A stretch of 64,000 bases of DNA from Pollenia angustigena (Eukaryota; Arthropoda; Insecta; Diptera; Polleniidae): NCBI GenBank assembly GCA_930367215.1, contig OV884059.1:5914945-5978944 (forward strand), read 5' to 3'. Both the position numbers and the translations under genes were made by a program. The first letter of the stretch is position 1. Each line of letters starts with the position of its first letter. The notes under the pieces were generated by a model, which worked only from the letters and a program-made list of their open reading frames with translations, did no database searches and was not told where the DNA came from. Shown here in pieces: positions 47,201-57,514 of the stretch.

Positions 47201-50200
47201 GACAAATAAGTGATGAAACGGAAGCTAAAATAAGACAAATTTAACATATGAATTGAGATATAAACTCTAAGGCCCTAATTATATAAAACGCAACGCAACG
47301 CCGAAGAATTACATTGAAAGCAACAAAGAAAGTCATAAATATTTTGTAATTTTGTTGTTTCTACAGAAATTCATGTACCGCTTTAAAATTTTCAACGCCA
47401 CAAGTTATGAGGCTTTTGAAATTTTAAAAGGCAATGTGAATTTCTGTAGAAAGCAACAACAAAATTACAAAATACATATTTATGATTTTGGCTTTGCTTT
47501 CAATGTAATTCTTTGGCGTTGCGTTTAACATAATTAGGGCTTAAGTTTTTTTTTTATAGAACTCCGTTTATTATTTATTACTTCAATAATTTTACATTTC
47601 AAAGAAAAAGTTTGAATTAACGTTTAAATAATGTTAAGTTGTCGTTAAAAAGGCCACGGTTAGAATATTTCTGGAGTGGGCTTTATATGGTCCTATGTTT
47701 AATTATTTGCTAATCTTCACGAAATTTGATAAAGTGATTTAAAGTCTTTTGAATCTATGACTGACCAAATTTAATTATAATAGCATTATTCGTAGCGGTG
47801 TTGCGTGTACAAAAGTTTCTTTGAGAGTAGGCTTTATGTGGGGCATATGGTAAATTATGGACCGATCTTCATGAGGGTTAACAGTGTAACTTCTAGTCAT
47901 ATAAAACTGTAATATACCAAAATTAATAATAATAACGTTATTCGTTACATTTTAGGCGTACGAAAGTTTTTTTTCGAGAGTGGTCTTTATATTGGTCGTA
48001 TGGTAAATTATAGATCGATCTTCACGATCATTTTGTGGTATGATTTCTAGTCCTATAGAACGATTTTGTCAAAAATCTTAAATCAATAAGTGCATTCCAC
48101 TTTTATAATGGGTGATTTTTTAAGAGCTATAGGAAAGAGTTAAAAAAAACACATAAAATTCAGAAAAATGCATGAAATCTTTATTTGAATCGATAGTACG
48201 GTCAATATAATTTAATGTTTGAAGATTATTTTATGCAAATGTTGACCATGACTGCGCCTCAAATGGTCCATCCGCTTAGTCCAATTTTGGCATACTCTTT
48301 CCAACATTTCGGCCGGTATCTCATGAATAAATGTTGTCTTCCAATGCGTCAATTGAAGCGGGCATGTGTGTATAGACATGAGCTTTAACATAGCCCCACA
48401 AAAAATAGTCTAAAGGCGTTAAATCGCACGATCTAGGCGGCCAATTGACCGGTCCCGAACGTGAAATAAAATGTTCACCGAACTCGCCTCTCAATAAGTC
48501 CATTGTTAAGCGTGCTGTGTGGCATGTGGCACCGTCTTGTTGAAACCACATGTCATGCAAGTCAAGCTCTTGCATTTTGGGCAAAAAAAGTTGGATATCA
48601 TCTCACGGTAGCGCTCACCATTCACAGTTACGTTACGATTCGCATCATATTTGAAGAAGTACGGTCCAATGATGCCACCAGCCCATAAACCGCACCAAAC
48701 TGTGACTTTTTTTTGATGCATTGGTAGCTCTTGCAATGCTTCTGGCTGATCGTCACTCTAAAATCGACAATTCTGCTTATTAACGTACCCATTGAGCCAA
48801 AAATGAGCTTCGTCGCTGAACACAATTTTTGGATAAAAAAGTGGACGAACTTTCTTTACAGAGCACGCATTTTGATAATAAAACTCAATAATTTGCAAGC
48901 GTTGTTCGTTTGTAAGACGATTCATGGTTAAATTATAGACCAAACTGAAGATGTTTGACAGTGAAACAAAACACGAAACATGCGGCAGCTGTTTAAACCA
49001 GTGTTGCCAAAAAGACTGGTTTTGTAACAAAATTATCAGTTTTTTAGGGTGTCTGTTCCCATTTTCATTCATACATAAGTCTTTTCCTACTGAACCGAAA
49101 GTGAGCGTTATTTTTAACAGAAGGACATGGCTAAATTGACTAAGAATTACTCTATGCGGTTTTAAATGAATATAAAAAAGTTGCACACGGAATGACAAAC
49201 TTGTCACAACTAGTTGTGGTAGAGGTTATAAAAATTTTAATTTTTACTGCCTATTTCACGATGTCACTCGAACGTTAACGTTCGCACAAATTACATCGTG
49301 AAATAGGCAGTAAGTCTTTATTGCTTACGTTTTTATTAAGAAGGACTCCATAGTTTATAGTCTTACTTACTGCCTGTTTTTGTTATAAAAATAAAAATTT
49401 GCGCTTGGGAATTTTCATTGAAACATTTGTATTTGTTTTTAATATCAAAACAGCCAGTTAAAAATTAGTGTTTGTTTCTTAAGTTTTTTTGTTTGTTTAT
49501 ATTTCACTTAAAAGGACCAGTGTGACCAGATCTTAATTGCTAACAAAACTAAATCTGGCATAAGGCAATGCCAGAAAATGCTAAAAATAATTTAAAAAAT
49601 GCTAAAAACAAATGCTTAAATTTGTTCAACCTTTTTGTTAAAAATCTGTAAATAGTATAAATGTTTATTAAAAACTAAATACATTTTATAAACTCATTTT
49701 TAACAAAATTTTAATAAATGTTAATATTTTAACACGTGTGTAGATTTTGGTAAAACATCACATAAAAAGCATAGGCGGCCGGCCCGGCTCGCAAAACCTC
49801 TGATAGAAGCAAAAAACAAACGATTTTATTTCTATGCCTTGCTCTGATTTAAAAGATTTTATAAAAAGATATTTAAGACTAGTTTATTTCTTGTAGTTTA
49901 AGAAAAGTTGGAATTTTTCAATTATTATTTTTTGAGCAGCATTTATATGAAGAATTTTTATCTTCATATAAATAAAGTTTTTGCATTACAATGTAAAATT
50001 AACTTATACTTTTATACGTAATAATTAAATGGAAAATAATTTCTACAATCAACATGGGACATTTCTAAGATTTCATAAATATTCTTTTTTTATACGTACA
50101 AATTTTTTTTAATCTAAAATAAAAGAATTACTATTGAAAATTACTATCTATTTTTCTCTCTTGTAGGTGATGCCTGCCTTACATATGCGCTTTAAGCCTC

Positions 50201-53200
50201 TAGAAGAGGGTTGGTCCAAACACAGTGACGATGATTTGATAGAGAAAACATATACAACCACTTTTCCAGCTTTTAAGTTTCCAGATCGTGAACGTTTGCA
50301 TGTTAGCTGTGGTGTGCAGTTATGTAAAGGACATTGTCCAAATGTAAGTTTTTATATTTCATTCGGAAAAAAATGAATTATAAAAAAAACCGTACCATAT
50401 TACCAGAAAAAAAATATTAAATAACTGCACGAAAGTGGGCAATTTTTCTGCTGTGCCTAATCCAATATACCATTCACCGTAGTATTAAAGTAACATCGGT
50501 AAAATCGTACTTATATATAGTACATTATTACTTCATAGGGTGTAAGATTAATATTGTAACAATTACAAACGGAATGACAAACTTATATGTGTGTACGTAC
50601 CTCTTCCATCAAGTCATGTTATTTTAAAATGAAGTCAGGTACCAAAAACATTAAGAAATATATAATGAAATTGCTAGCATTTTGTAATGGAATATATAAA
50701 TGAAATTGCAAGTGTTTACATAAAATCAACAAAGCGTTAATTACCCCAAAAAATTACATAGTATGTACATAAAAATTTTTTTTTTTCTTAATTTTTTGTT
50801 AAAAATATAAATAATCATGAAGTTAATGATCTAAAATTAACTGAAGCATTCATTAATAAATGAATTAACAAATGAATAAAATTCGTAAAAATTAAATTAT
50901 GTACATATGTATGTTGTAAAAACGTAAACAAACGCCTACACATTGTATACAAATTAAATAACCGATTAAAAAAATATGTATTAATCAGACAACAAGCTAC
51001 AATGCTCGATGTTCGCTATTTTGACCTGTTGCAATTACCGAACAAATTTTTAATACTTGAGGAAATTTTTTAATAAAAAAATCTAAAATAGTACAAAGTA
51101 GAATAAAACCAAAAACTAACTGTAAAAAACGGTCTTAATCATAAATCAGTGGCGAAACAAGCAACAATCTTAAAAGTAATTGAATTATTCAATTATTTAA
51201 ACCTATGTACGCTTCTGAGTAAAGCCGTGTGTGATTATAAAGTACTAGCATATACATACATATATACCCGCTACTTCGTTAGCGTCTGCTTTTTTTCGTG
51301 GACATATTTGTATGCCAAAGTTTATTTTTCAGGGTTTAAACTTGTTTAAATTCTAGCATTTAACCCGATACTTAAGTAGAACCAAAAAGCTAAAGAAAAA
51401 TATCAAATTTCCCGTATTTCCTATTTTGGGTACTATATTTCAAGTATCAAAAATTTCAGTTTGTAGTGGCAGCTCATAATTTAGTACGATTATGTCAATG
51501 AATGGAGGAAAATGTTTTTTAAAAAAAGTACCAAAAATAGTTACGTATTTCACCCCTTAAATGTTCGAATTTCGAAAAAGTACCAAATTTATGTTCGTAT
51601 TTTTTTTTTTTTGATAAGTATCGAATGTGGTATAAACTTTGTTTCAATTTTTATTGGTTCAAGAGAAAAATGGGGTGTCAAAAAGTTCCAAAATTCAGGT
51701 TTTACCCGTTTACTACCTAAAAGTACCAGACACCTGTCCGCTTATTTTTCTAAAGAACAACAATACGTATTACATTTTTTTTGTATCTCTTTTAGTTTTG
51801 AAGATATAAGGTTACCGAATTTTCCCGTTTTAACCCCTTTTTTACCCCCTAAACATTCGAATTTCCAAAAATCCCGTCTTAGTGGATCGATTTGGGAAGT
51901 GAACAATCTCTGGTCTAAATTTCAAGTTTCTAGGGTCAGCGGTTTGGACTGGGCGATGATGAATGAGTCAGTCAGTCACTCACGCAACTCTTTTATATAT
52001 ATATAAGATAGATGAGTGTGTGTCCTAAAAAATATTTATTTATTTATTTAGATATTTATTATAATTAAAAATTACAATAAAAAAATGAAATGAAAATTTT
52101 CATAAAATGACATTCTTCTTTGCGTTCAGACTTACATATATTTTCTTGCAAAGTAGCTGAGCCATCTGATTTTGCATCTTTTTTTTTATAGTGTGGTATT
52201 AAAAACATATTTTGCAGACATTTGTTTTTTATGTTGGATAGAATTCTGTTAAATTTTCCTGTGAATGAATCCTACGATTGTGTAAGATAGTGAATCCCGG
52301 CCATAATATGTACTAAACAAACGTTTTTTGCGACAGCACTAACGGGTGATAAATATTATTGAATGTTTGTAAATCAAGAAAAAAGTAATGTGCACTTATT
52401 TATTTATTTCATTCACAGTAATATATAAAAGCCGCCTAGGCCAATTAACATATATTACAAAGATATATTCCTGAATAAAAATACAATTTCATTTTAATAC
52501 ATAGTTATAAACATACTTTAACTTATAACTATTAATAAGAAAAAAAAAAAAACTCATTCAATGGCTCCCCAGCCAAAAAATAATAAAAAATTATAAAAAA
52601 AAGATCATATGGATATGTAGTCCAATAAGACGTAGTACGTCAAATAGTTTTATTTAATATATCAAACAAACAAAAAAAAAGAAGCATAAATAAGTTTGAA
52701 AAATGTAGTCTATAAAAATGACAAGTGTCTAAGAAGTTTTAGATTATTTTTTGAAAATAATTGCGTTTCTCAAGACTGTAATGTAAAAATATTGTCTGTT
52801 GCGGTAATCGGCGTGTAGCGATAATCGGAGGTTACGAAAATCGAGCTCGCACTGTATTTGTAAAAAATAGGTTTAACGTTTTTGTCTAAGAGACAATATT
52901 GAAAGAGGGGTTAGTTCTGTTAATAGGACTTCATATTTAATAATTTTTAAGCAAAGTTAATGCAGCTTTTGTTTAAATTGTATTTTTTTTACTTTTGTGT
53001 CATTAATCCCTTTGTTGAATTATAAATTTTGTATCTTAATTTTTTGGTTAATATTTAACTTGTAAATTCTTTTTGTTGTCATTTTAGATTAAAAAAACGC
53101 AATTTTTATATAATTTTTTTTAACATGGACGCCATTTACATCGTTTTTGTTTACATTTTAATAGGGAAAGAGTTGTATAATATGAGAGAACAATAATCAA

Positions 53201-54705
53201 ATTACGGCATACAGTGGCCTTTGTTAAATTCTAGTTATGTGTAATTTTGGTAATACATACAAAAAAAAAAGTTTTCTTTAAAAGTACTGATTGAAACAAA
53301 GATAGCAATATCCCTTGAAGATTTGCTGCTTTTGTTAAGCTCCAATACTGAAATGCAAATTTTTCCCGCATTTTCCGAAAAATTGCACACTTTTTATTTT
53401 TGTAAGGAAAAATAAAACTTACAACCCAATTATGAATAAAAATTTCCCGGTAGTTTTCTCCCTTCTCCCATTTTTCCTATGTAAATTCAATTGCAAAATT
53501 GGGAAAAGGGTAAATGCAGTAATACCCCTTGGATTATAACAAACACAACAATTTCCAATTTTCGTATTGGATTTTTTATAAACCTCGGAATGGATTTGCT
53601 TGATATCTTCTTCGAATTGGTTTGTACAAACAGAAAAACATCATATTACCAAATATCTATGAAGATATACATAGGTTTTTGTTATTTATTATAGAAACTA
53701 TAAAAATGGAGATAGCCACCTTTGTTTCTATACCCCCATATATAAGTTTATTTGTTAAGTTTGTGTCTTAAGTCTTCTTTGTTTATACATACATATTTTA
53801 TGTTCAAGGTCACTTTGCTATTTGGTTGTTTTTATACCCTTCACCACAGGTGTAAAAGGGTATATATAAGTTTGTCATAACGTTTGTTATTTCCACAATA
53901 TTGATTTTAGACCCCATAAAGTATATATATTCTGGGTCCATATGAGAAGAGAAGTTGATTTAACGATGTCCGTCTGTCCGTCTGTCCGTCTTACGTTTGA
54001 TATGTGTTTTCCGGATAATCCAGACATGATAGCGGCTAGGTTGTTTTACATTTATGTCACATATAGTCCACCATTTCTTGCTATTGAAATTCAGCAAGAT
54101 CGGTCCACAAATGGCTGAGATATGATCAAAAAACCACGACTGCCTCTAATTTTTTCCAAAAATCCCTTGTTGTTGTTGTATTTTTATTGCTTTTTTCTGT
54201 ATATCTGGAGAACGGTAAGAGCCAAAGTTTCCAAATTGGGTACCCACATTTTGGTTGTCAATACACACCACCCTACAAAATGTGGGCGGGATGGGAGAAG
54301 TGGGCGTGGTACCTCCCGTACAAAAAAAAGTAAAAATTAATTAATTTTAGGGCTGTCATATGTCCTATGGATATGACTTATATACCAAAATATCGGAAAT
54401 TTTTAGTAGAACATATTTTATAAAGAACTCGGGAAAATCGGTTCAGATACAAAAAAGTTATGACCAAAATTATTTTTTTTTTTTTTAAATACCAATTTTC
54501 GGTAACCATGGATCTTCCCGAGTCCAAGTTTTATAACACAAATAAATGGTAAATTTCTTGCTCAACACGTCGGTATATAAATCTGTCAAATCGGTCAAAT
54601 GGCTGAGTTATAATCAAAATACTGAAATCCCAAAAGTTACTCTTTTTTATAATTAAGTTTGTTTTTTTTATAATTAAGTTTGCTTAAATATATGTACACA
54701 TATGT

Positions 54706-54768
<63 letters not shown>

Positions 54769-56267
54769 TAAAAGCCAATTTAATGGAAATGTTATTTTTA
54801 AGCACGTTGGTATATAAATCTGCCAAATCGGTTAAAAATGGTTAAGTTATGTGCAAAATACTCCAAAAAAGGACTAAAAACATTAACATTTTTATAAAAA
54901 CTAAAATTTTAGAGCTGTATTATGACCTATTCATACGTTTTAGATATCAAAATATCGGAAATCTTTAGAAAAACTCGGAATATCGGTAAAAAAAAAGTAA
55001 TGTCAAAAATATAGTTTTTTTTTAATACCTATTTTCGTGAACCATAGAACTTCCCGACTACAAGTTTTATCACCAAAGTAAATGGTAATTTTATACTTTA
55101 AGATGTCGGCATGACCAAATACTGAAATTCGATCAAAACTTAACGTGCTATATATTAATTAAACTTTTAATATATTTAATAGCACGCAATCATGTGCAAA
55201 TAATTAAATAAAACTAAACGATATATATTTTATAAATATACATGTATATATACATGTATTTAAATATATATATAAACTTCTGTTCTTTCCAAACCATGGT
55301 GAAGGGTATATAAGATTCGGCATAGCCGAATATAGCACTCTTACTTGTTTTTTTTAAGTTTGTTTATTCAAACTGCTTTGTTTGTACATATATGTACGTA
55401 CACTTTAACACCCTTATTAATAATAAAATATTTTAGATTTATAAAAGGCTTATTAAACAAATTTTCATAAAAAAAATCGTTTATAAACCTGTTATAACCT
55501 GAAATATTTTTTGTGAATAAGGCCTTAAAAATTAGCGATAGCAACAGTTCTTTAAGAAAAATCGAGTTATGCTGCTTTTTAGTTTCCAAATTACTTTTTT
55601 TATTTTCAAATTTGTTAATTTTATCTATTTTTATTTACCTTTTTATGTGTATTTTTCTATTATTTCAGATTAATTGCCGCACCAACGATAAATTAGTTTT
55701 AAGCACTGATAAACACTTGGCACGCATTGAAGTCTTTAATTCCCTGGCTGTGACGGCACCACAAATTGAAGTCGATCGTTTACGTTTTGATCGTCGCCAC
55801 AATATGACTGGTATTTCTAATGTTTTTCTTTAAAATTATTTTTGATTTCTTTGTTTTTAATTTCTATTTAAAAGCTGAAGATTATCCGCCTTATGTCAGG
55901 CCATTGGTAAATGATGGCACCTTGTGTTTATCAGTATCAAAATTGGCAATGTCGTTTTGCATATTGGGCCTTATATTTTTAGTAGCAGTAATTGTGGCTG
56001 TAACATCGTTAATAAGATCACGAAAAGGATCTACGGTGCATAGATGTGGCACCATATCGAGTTCTAGTGCCCGTTTGCATCGGACAGATTTGTGCAATTC
56101 TATGTTTTCTTCAAGGTGAGAAGAATTTTTTAATTTTCAATGTAGGTTATAGTAACGAAATATTTTTTTTTTACAGTAGCGAATCGGCCCAGTCAGCGGC
56201 CCGCTTTGGTGGAAAATTCTTTATGCCTTATTATCCAAATACCTTGCCCTATGGCAGGGTTTATTAG
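35221..56267 (+). CDS. ZP-domain transmembrane protein (cuticle/apical matrix type)
   Basis: Six exons: 35221-35831, 36000-36363, 50167-50343, 55669-55810, 55875-56115, 56177-56267. All borders are GT/AG and the frame joins throughout, giving 541 aa and a TAG stop. Seen: signal peptide (LCLIFLIISC, about 1-22); ZP module from about 95 to 430 with ZP-N-like NCTREMFEMRVELNRPFHG and further paired Cys (CGVRVEP, DERGCSIDEQ, CGVQLCKGHC); RxxR cleavage candidate RFDRR near 424-428; one membrane helix about 455-478 (CILGLIFLVAVIVAV); basic short cytoplasmic tail with Ser clusters. Fly ZP proteins of this build (dusky/miniature/trynity class) sit at apical membranes and tie epidermis to cuticle. Which family member this is I cannot say. 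Intron 2 is 13.8 kb and full of repeats; intron 3 is 5.3 kb; intron 4 is only 64 bp. Confidence 0.88.
36400..36516. mobile_element. 117-bp MITE (CGGCCA family) in ZP intron 2
   Basis: The ends CGGCCATTTTCACCAAGTTC and GAACTTGGTGAAAATGGCCG are perfect inverted repeats. TAA flanks both ends (36397-36399 and 36517-36519). The element lies 36 bases downstream of the exon 2/intron junction. Same family as 25431-25548. Confidence 0.85.
36528..36940 (-). mobile_element. DINE-1-like element (family C), inverted
   Basis: On the minus strand it ends GGTGAAGTGTATATTTGATT and the hairpin TTCGGCAGAGCCGAA. Inside are two tandem units, each with CGGCAAGAGCCAAAG- or CTGCGAGAGCCAAAG-type blocks and ACAAAATGTGGGCG. 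The 3' terminus abuts the 117-bp MITE. Confidence 0.65.
37004..37091. repeat. Short tandem repeat, about 45-bp units
   Basis: GGAAACTACTTCAATATTTA and GGAAACTACTTCAATATAAG with GATCCTCTAC/GATTCTCTAC alternate twice. It is a small minisatellite inside the large ZP intron. Confidence 0.65.
37092..38443. other. ZP intron 2, nothing recognised
   Basis: A+T-rich intronic DNA. Several open frames occur but none shows protein-like composition or splice context. Confidence 0.3.
38444..38666. mobile_element. 223-bp MITE (AGAACAGGCC family), TTA duplication
   Basis: The ends CAGGCCTGTTCTGAAAC and TTTTAGAACAGGCCCG are inverted. Inside, CACGTGATTTCAAATCAC and TCACACGTGTGATTTC palindromes and AAAACGGTATG mirror across the centre. 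TTA flanks both ends (38441-38443 and 38667-38669). Confidence 0.7.
39110..39796 (+). mobile_element. Complete DINE-1-like element (family B)
   Basis: It runs from TTATACCCACACCACAATAG to GGTCGGGCTTGACCGACTTT, ACTTTTTTACTTGTT. It contains CGATGTCCGTCCGGCTGGCT, TTGTGCGCAAAGTACAGGTC and three tandem units of about 120 bp holding CCACGAGGGNAGATAGG and ACCGATTTTAATGA. It is the uninterrupted reference for the copy at 33.1 kb. Confidence 0.75.
39797..42387. other. ZP intron 2, nothing firm
   Basis: CACTGGCAACACTGTTCGAT and CTCTGGCAACACTGATCGT (40157, 40364) are two related short segments that may be ends of an unnamed element. The remainder is featureless A+T-rich intron. Confidence 0.3.
42388..42619. 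mobile_element. 232-bp foldback element
   Basis: ATAAAATTCATGTCTTCCGT, AAGCGATAAGGTAAGCGAAA at the left mirror TTTCGCTTACCATATAGCTT and ACAGAAGACATGAATTTTAT at the right; TGGAAGCTC and GAGCTTCCA also mirror nearer the centre. The true ends may lie further out (flanking GGTAGCGC motif). Confidence 0.6.
42620..44269. other. ZP intron 2, nothing recognised
   Basis: A+T-rich intronic DNA with poly-A and poly-T tracts and no terminal repeats or coding signal. Confidence 0.3.
44270..44401. mobile_element. 132-bp MITE (CTGCCTG family)
   Basis: The left end CTGCTTGTTTTTGTAATAAA and right end TTTTATTCCAAAAACAGGCAG are inverted, as are GCGTTTGGGAA and TTCCAAACG. The flanks TGA and TAA could be a TAA duplication with one change. 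It is related to partial copies at 49369-49460 and 60083-60250. Confidence 0.6.
44679..44775 (-). mobile_element. DINE-1-like 3' fragment (family B), inverted
   Basis: On the minus strand it ends GGTGTAGGGTATTAAATGGC, CGGACTTGACTAATTATACG, TACTTTCTTACTTGTTT. Only about the last 95 bases are recognisable. Confidence 0.5.
44776..46340. other. ZP intron 2, nothing recognised
   Basis: A+T-rich; ATTTGAAATAC/GTATTTNAAATAC motifs recur between 45620 and 46280, in both orientations. No assignable feature. Confidence 0.3.
46341..46992. mobile_element. AACCTGTT-type foldback element, split by a MITE
   Basis: The left end ACCTGTTGTGAAAATCGCG and right end CCTGATTTCAGAACAGGT are inverted and resemble the 38.4-kb family (TGTTCTGAAA; TCACGTATGATTT; AAAACACAAAAACC). 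A 456-bp TAA-flanked element (46494-46949) sits inside. Confidence 0.5.
46494..46949. mobile_element. 456-bp TIR element, TAA duplication
   Basis: The ends AGGCCAGTTTACACGGTAAT and ATTACCGTGTAAACTGGCCT are perfect inverted repeats continuing through ACAATGTATTACGAC (about 35 bp). TAA flanks both ends (46491-46493 and 46950-46952). The interior has weaker mirrored stretches and no transposase. Confidence 0.85.
47271..47541. mobile_element. 271-bp long-arm foldback MITE, TAA duplication
   Basis: The ends GGCCCTAATTATATAAAACG and CGTTTAACATAATTAGGGCT are inverted. The arms continue for over 100 bp (GAATTACATTGAAAGCAA against TTGCTTTCAATGTAATTC; TTTCTACAGAAATTCA against TGAATTTCTGTAGAAA). TAA flanks both ends (47268-47270 and 47542-47544). 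Confidence 0.8.
47640..49237 (-). mobile_element. Inverted DINE-1-like element (family A) split by a mariner copy
   Basis: Its 5' end (TATAACCTCTACCACAACTA, minus) is at 49237 and the family A order follows downward: TTTGTCATTCCGTGTGCAAC, GTCAATTTAGCCATGTCC, AACGCTCACTTTCGG. It is interrupted by the mariner copy, then continues as tandem GAAGATCGGTCCATAATTTA-like units to about 47640. The 3' hairpin terminus is missing. Confidence 0.65.
48116..49009 (-). mobile_element. Decayed mariner-like transposon
   Basis: Transposase remnants occupy 48925 down to 48212. The N-terminus MNRLTNEQRLQIIEFYYQNA at 48925 is followed by an internal deletion (the paired-type DNA-binding region is lost) and a jump to IVFSDEAHFWLNGYVNKQNC. 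After frameshifts, MWFQQDGATCHTARLTMDLL and VNWPPRSCDLTPLDYFLWGY follow, then a C-terminus HLHKIIFKH and stop. The catalytic Asp positions (FSDEAHF, QQDGATCH, PRSCDLTPLD) are visible, as in the DD-x-D mariner/Tc1 group. Frameshifts and the deletion make it inactive. Terminal repeats could not be placed; outer limits are approximate. Confidence 0.8.
49247..49310. mobile_element. 64-bp miniature palindromic element
   Basis: CTGCCTATTTCACGATGT pairs with ACATCGTGAAATAGGCAG around a CGAACGTTAACGTTCG core. It is flanked TTA on the left and TAA on the right. It may be a very short relative of the CTGCCTG MITEs. Confidence 0.5.
49314..50166. other. ZP intron 2, 3' end
   Basis: A partial CTGCCTG-family copy is at 49369-49460 (CTGCCTGTTTTTGTTATAAA ... 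AAAACAGCCAG). The remainder is A+T-rich and ends at the exon 3 acceptor (TTTTTCTCTCTTGTAG). Confidence 0.4.
50344..51244. other. ZP intron 3, 5' part, nothing recognised
   Basis: A+T-rich intronic sequence after the GTAAGT donor. No repeats with visible ends were found. Confidence 0.3.
51245..52010 (+). mobile_element. Interspersed element ending in TATATATATAAGATAGAT
   Basis: It starts TATATACCCGCTACTTCGTT and ends GGTCAGCGGTTTGGACTGGG, TGAGTCAGTCAGTCACTC and a TATATATATAAGATAGAT tail. Internal AAAAAGTACCAAA and CGTTTACTACCTAAAAGTAC units recur. The build (CG-rich head, internal units, a primer-like GTCAGCGGTTTGGAC then a TA tail) parallels the 27.4-kb element, but the sequences differ. An open frame of 164 codons across it is incidental. 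Confidence 0.45.
52400..52640 (-). mobile_element. Retroelement 3' end with AATAAATAAATAA tail
   Basis: The minus strand reads GGCTGGGGAGCCATTGAATG ... TTAATTGGCCTAGGCGGCTT, TATATATTACTGTGAATGAA and then ATAAATAAATAAG. The same 3' pattern occurs at 15330 and 57515. Confidence 0.45.
52641..53831. other. ZP intron 3, nothing recognised
   Basis: A+T-rich; GGTAATCGGCGTGTAGCGAT near 52804 is a G+C-richer patch of unknown meaning. Confidence 0.3.
53832..55349 (+). mobile_element. Complete DINE-1-like element (family C), 1.5 kb
   Basis: It begins TTATACCCTTCACCACAGGT, AAAAGGGTATATATAAGTTT, with ACCCCATAAAGTATATATAT, GATTTAACGATGTCCGTCTG and three CCGTCTGT. The core has AACGGTAAGAGCCAAAG, ACAAAATGTGGGCGGGATGG and tandem units containing CAAATCGGTCAAATGGCTGAG and ATATCGGAAAT. 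It ends GGTGAAGGGTATATAAGATT, TTCGGCATAGCCGAA, CACTCTTACTTGTTT. It lies in ZP intron 3 and contains the (TA)n array. Confidence 0.75.
54706..54766. repeat. (TA)n microsatellite
   Basis: About 30 uninterrupted TA dinucleotides inside the 53.8-kb DINE-like element. The length is likely to vary between individuals. Confidence 0.95.
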
Positions 56268-56351
56268 ATTAAAATAGTTATTTAAATTAAATATTTAAGA
56301 AAACGAAACAAAAATTTTAAAACATTTTTAACCTTGCTTTTTCGGATACGA

Positions 56352-56357
56352 AATAAA
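56352..56357 (+). other. Poly(A) signal AATAAA for the ZP gene
   Basis: CGAAATAAAACTTT lies 85 bases after the ZP stop codon and is the first canonical signal downstream. Confidence 0.6.
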
Positions 56358-57514
56358 ACTTTTTATTAGCGTTCTGAAATTTTGTGGACAATTTGCATAT
56401 TTTTGATAAATTAAATTTGTCAAAATGTTTTTTAAAAAATATGTCAAACATGTTTGATATGTATGTTTAAAAATCTGGATTATTTTTTAAAAATTCTTAA
56501 TATGTATACGTAGAACTTTTTTAATTTGAATAGAAAAATGTTTAAATTTCTTAATAAAATTTAAAATTTTGTTAATTAATTTAAAATTTGTAAAAAATAT
56601 AAAATTTGTAGAAAATTTTAAAAACTTAGTTAAAATATTGAAATTCGATTTAATTGTTGAAGTTGTATTACATTTACACATGGCACACGAAATCTTAAAT
56701 ATTACGGCACACCTCTAAACCACTTCACAAATCAAATCTATAGCAACAACGATCATTTAAATTTAAATTTTCTTCATTTTCATTTCGTCAGCTCATTATT
56801 GGTTTGGCGCAATCATGGTGAAATTACCAATAACAAATTTTTGATTTTTAAATTGTGCCTGTTTATGATCTAGTGTGCGATATAAACGTTTTCTGTAATA
56901 GTTTTAAAATTGTGTTAAAAATTTTAAGTTGTGATAAAAATTTTAATTTTTGTATCCGTAGAAAAGCAATCTGTTTTAAAATTCATTTTGCAAAACCCCC
57001 CCCCTTACACTTCTTTGTATGTTTTTAAGACTGATTTTTTTGTATACATTTTATTTTTTATTAATATATTTTTTTCTTTTACTTCGTTTGCAACTGAAAG
57101 AATTTTGAAAACATTTTATAAAAAAGGTTTTTAAAACTAATTACAAAATATAAAATGGATTTCAACTTTCTTTCAGAAAATTAAAAAACAAATTAACACA
57201 AAATTGTGTTTATGTTTATAAAATAAGATCTTCATTAAAAATTATTTTAAATTAAATTCACCTTTAAGGTGAAAATCCGTACTTTAATTTCCAATTTATT
57301 TTTTATATTTAATAAAACCAAATATTTTTTATTCTATTGTAAACATTTTTATATAAGTTAAAAAAATTATAATTAAACAGAAATTTGGCTCAAAGCTGAA
57401 AATTTTTATTGGTGTTGGCTTAAAAAATAAGTTCCGATTGTTTATTTATGTTAAAATTAATAAATAAAAAAATATAAAATTAAATTTTATTTCTTCGACC
57501 TTTTTATATTTATG
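56358..57514. other. Spacer between the ZP gene and the tRNA genes
   Basis: Very A+T-rich, with a C-run (CCCCCCCC near 56997). No gene or repeat was recognised. Confidence 0.35.

Noticed and set aside
51512..52006. 164-codon open frame (plus strand)
   Set aside because: It lies wholly inside the repeat at 51245-52010, has no start context or splice partner, and its repeated residues mirror the repeat's internal units.
54706..54766. (TA)n run considered as an origin or promoter element
   Set aside because: It is a plain microsatellite inside a DINE-like copy.
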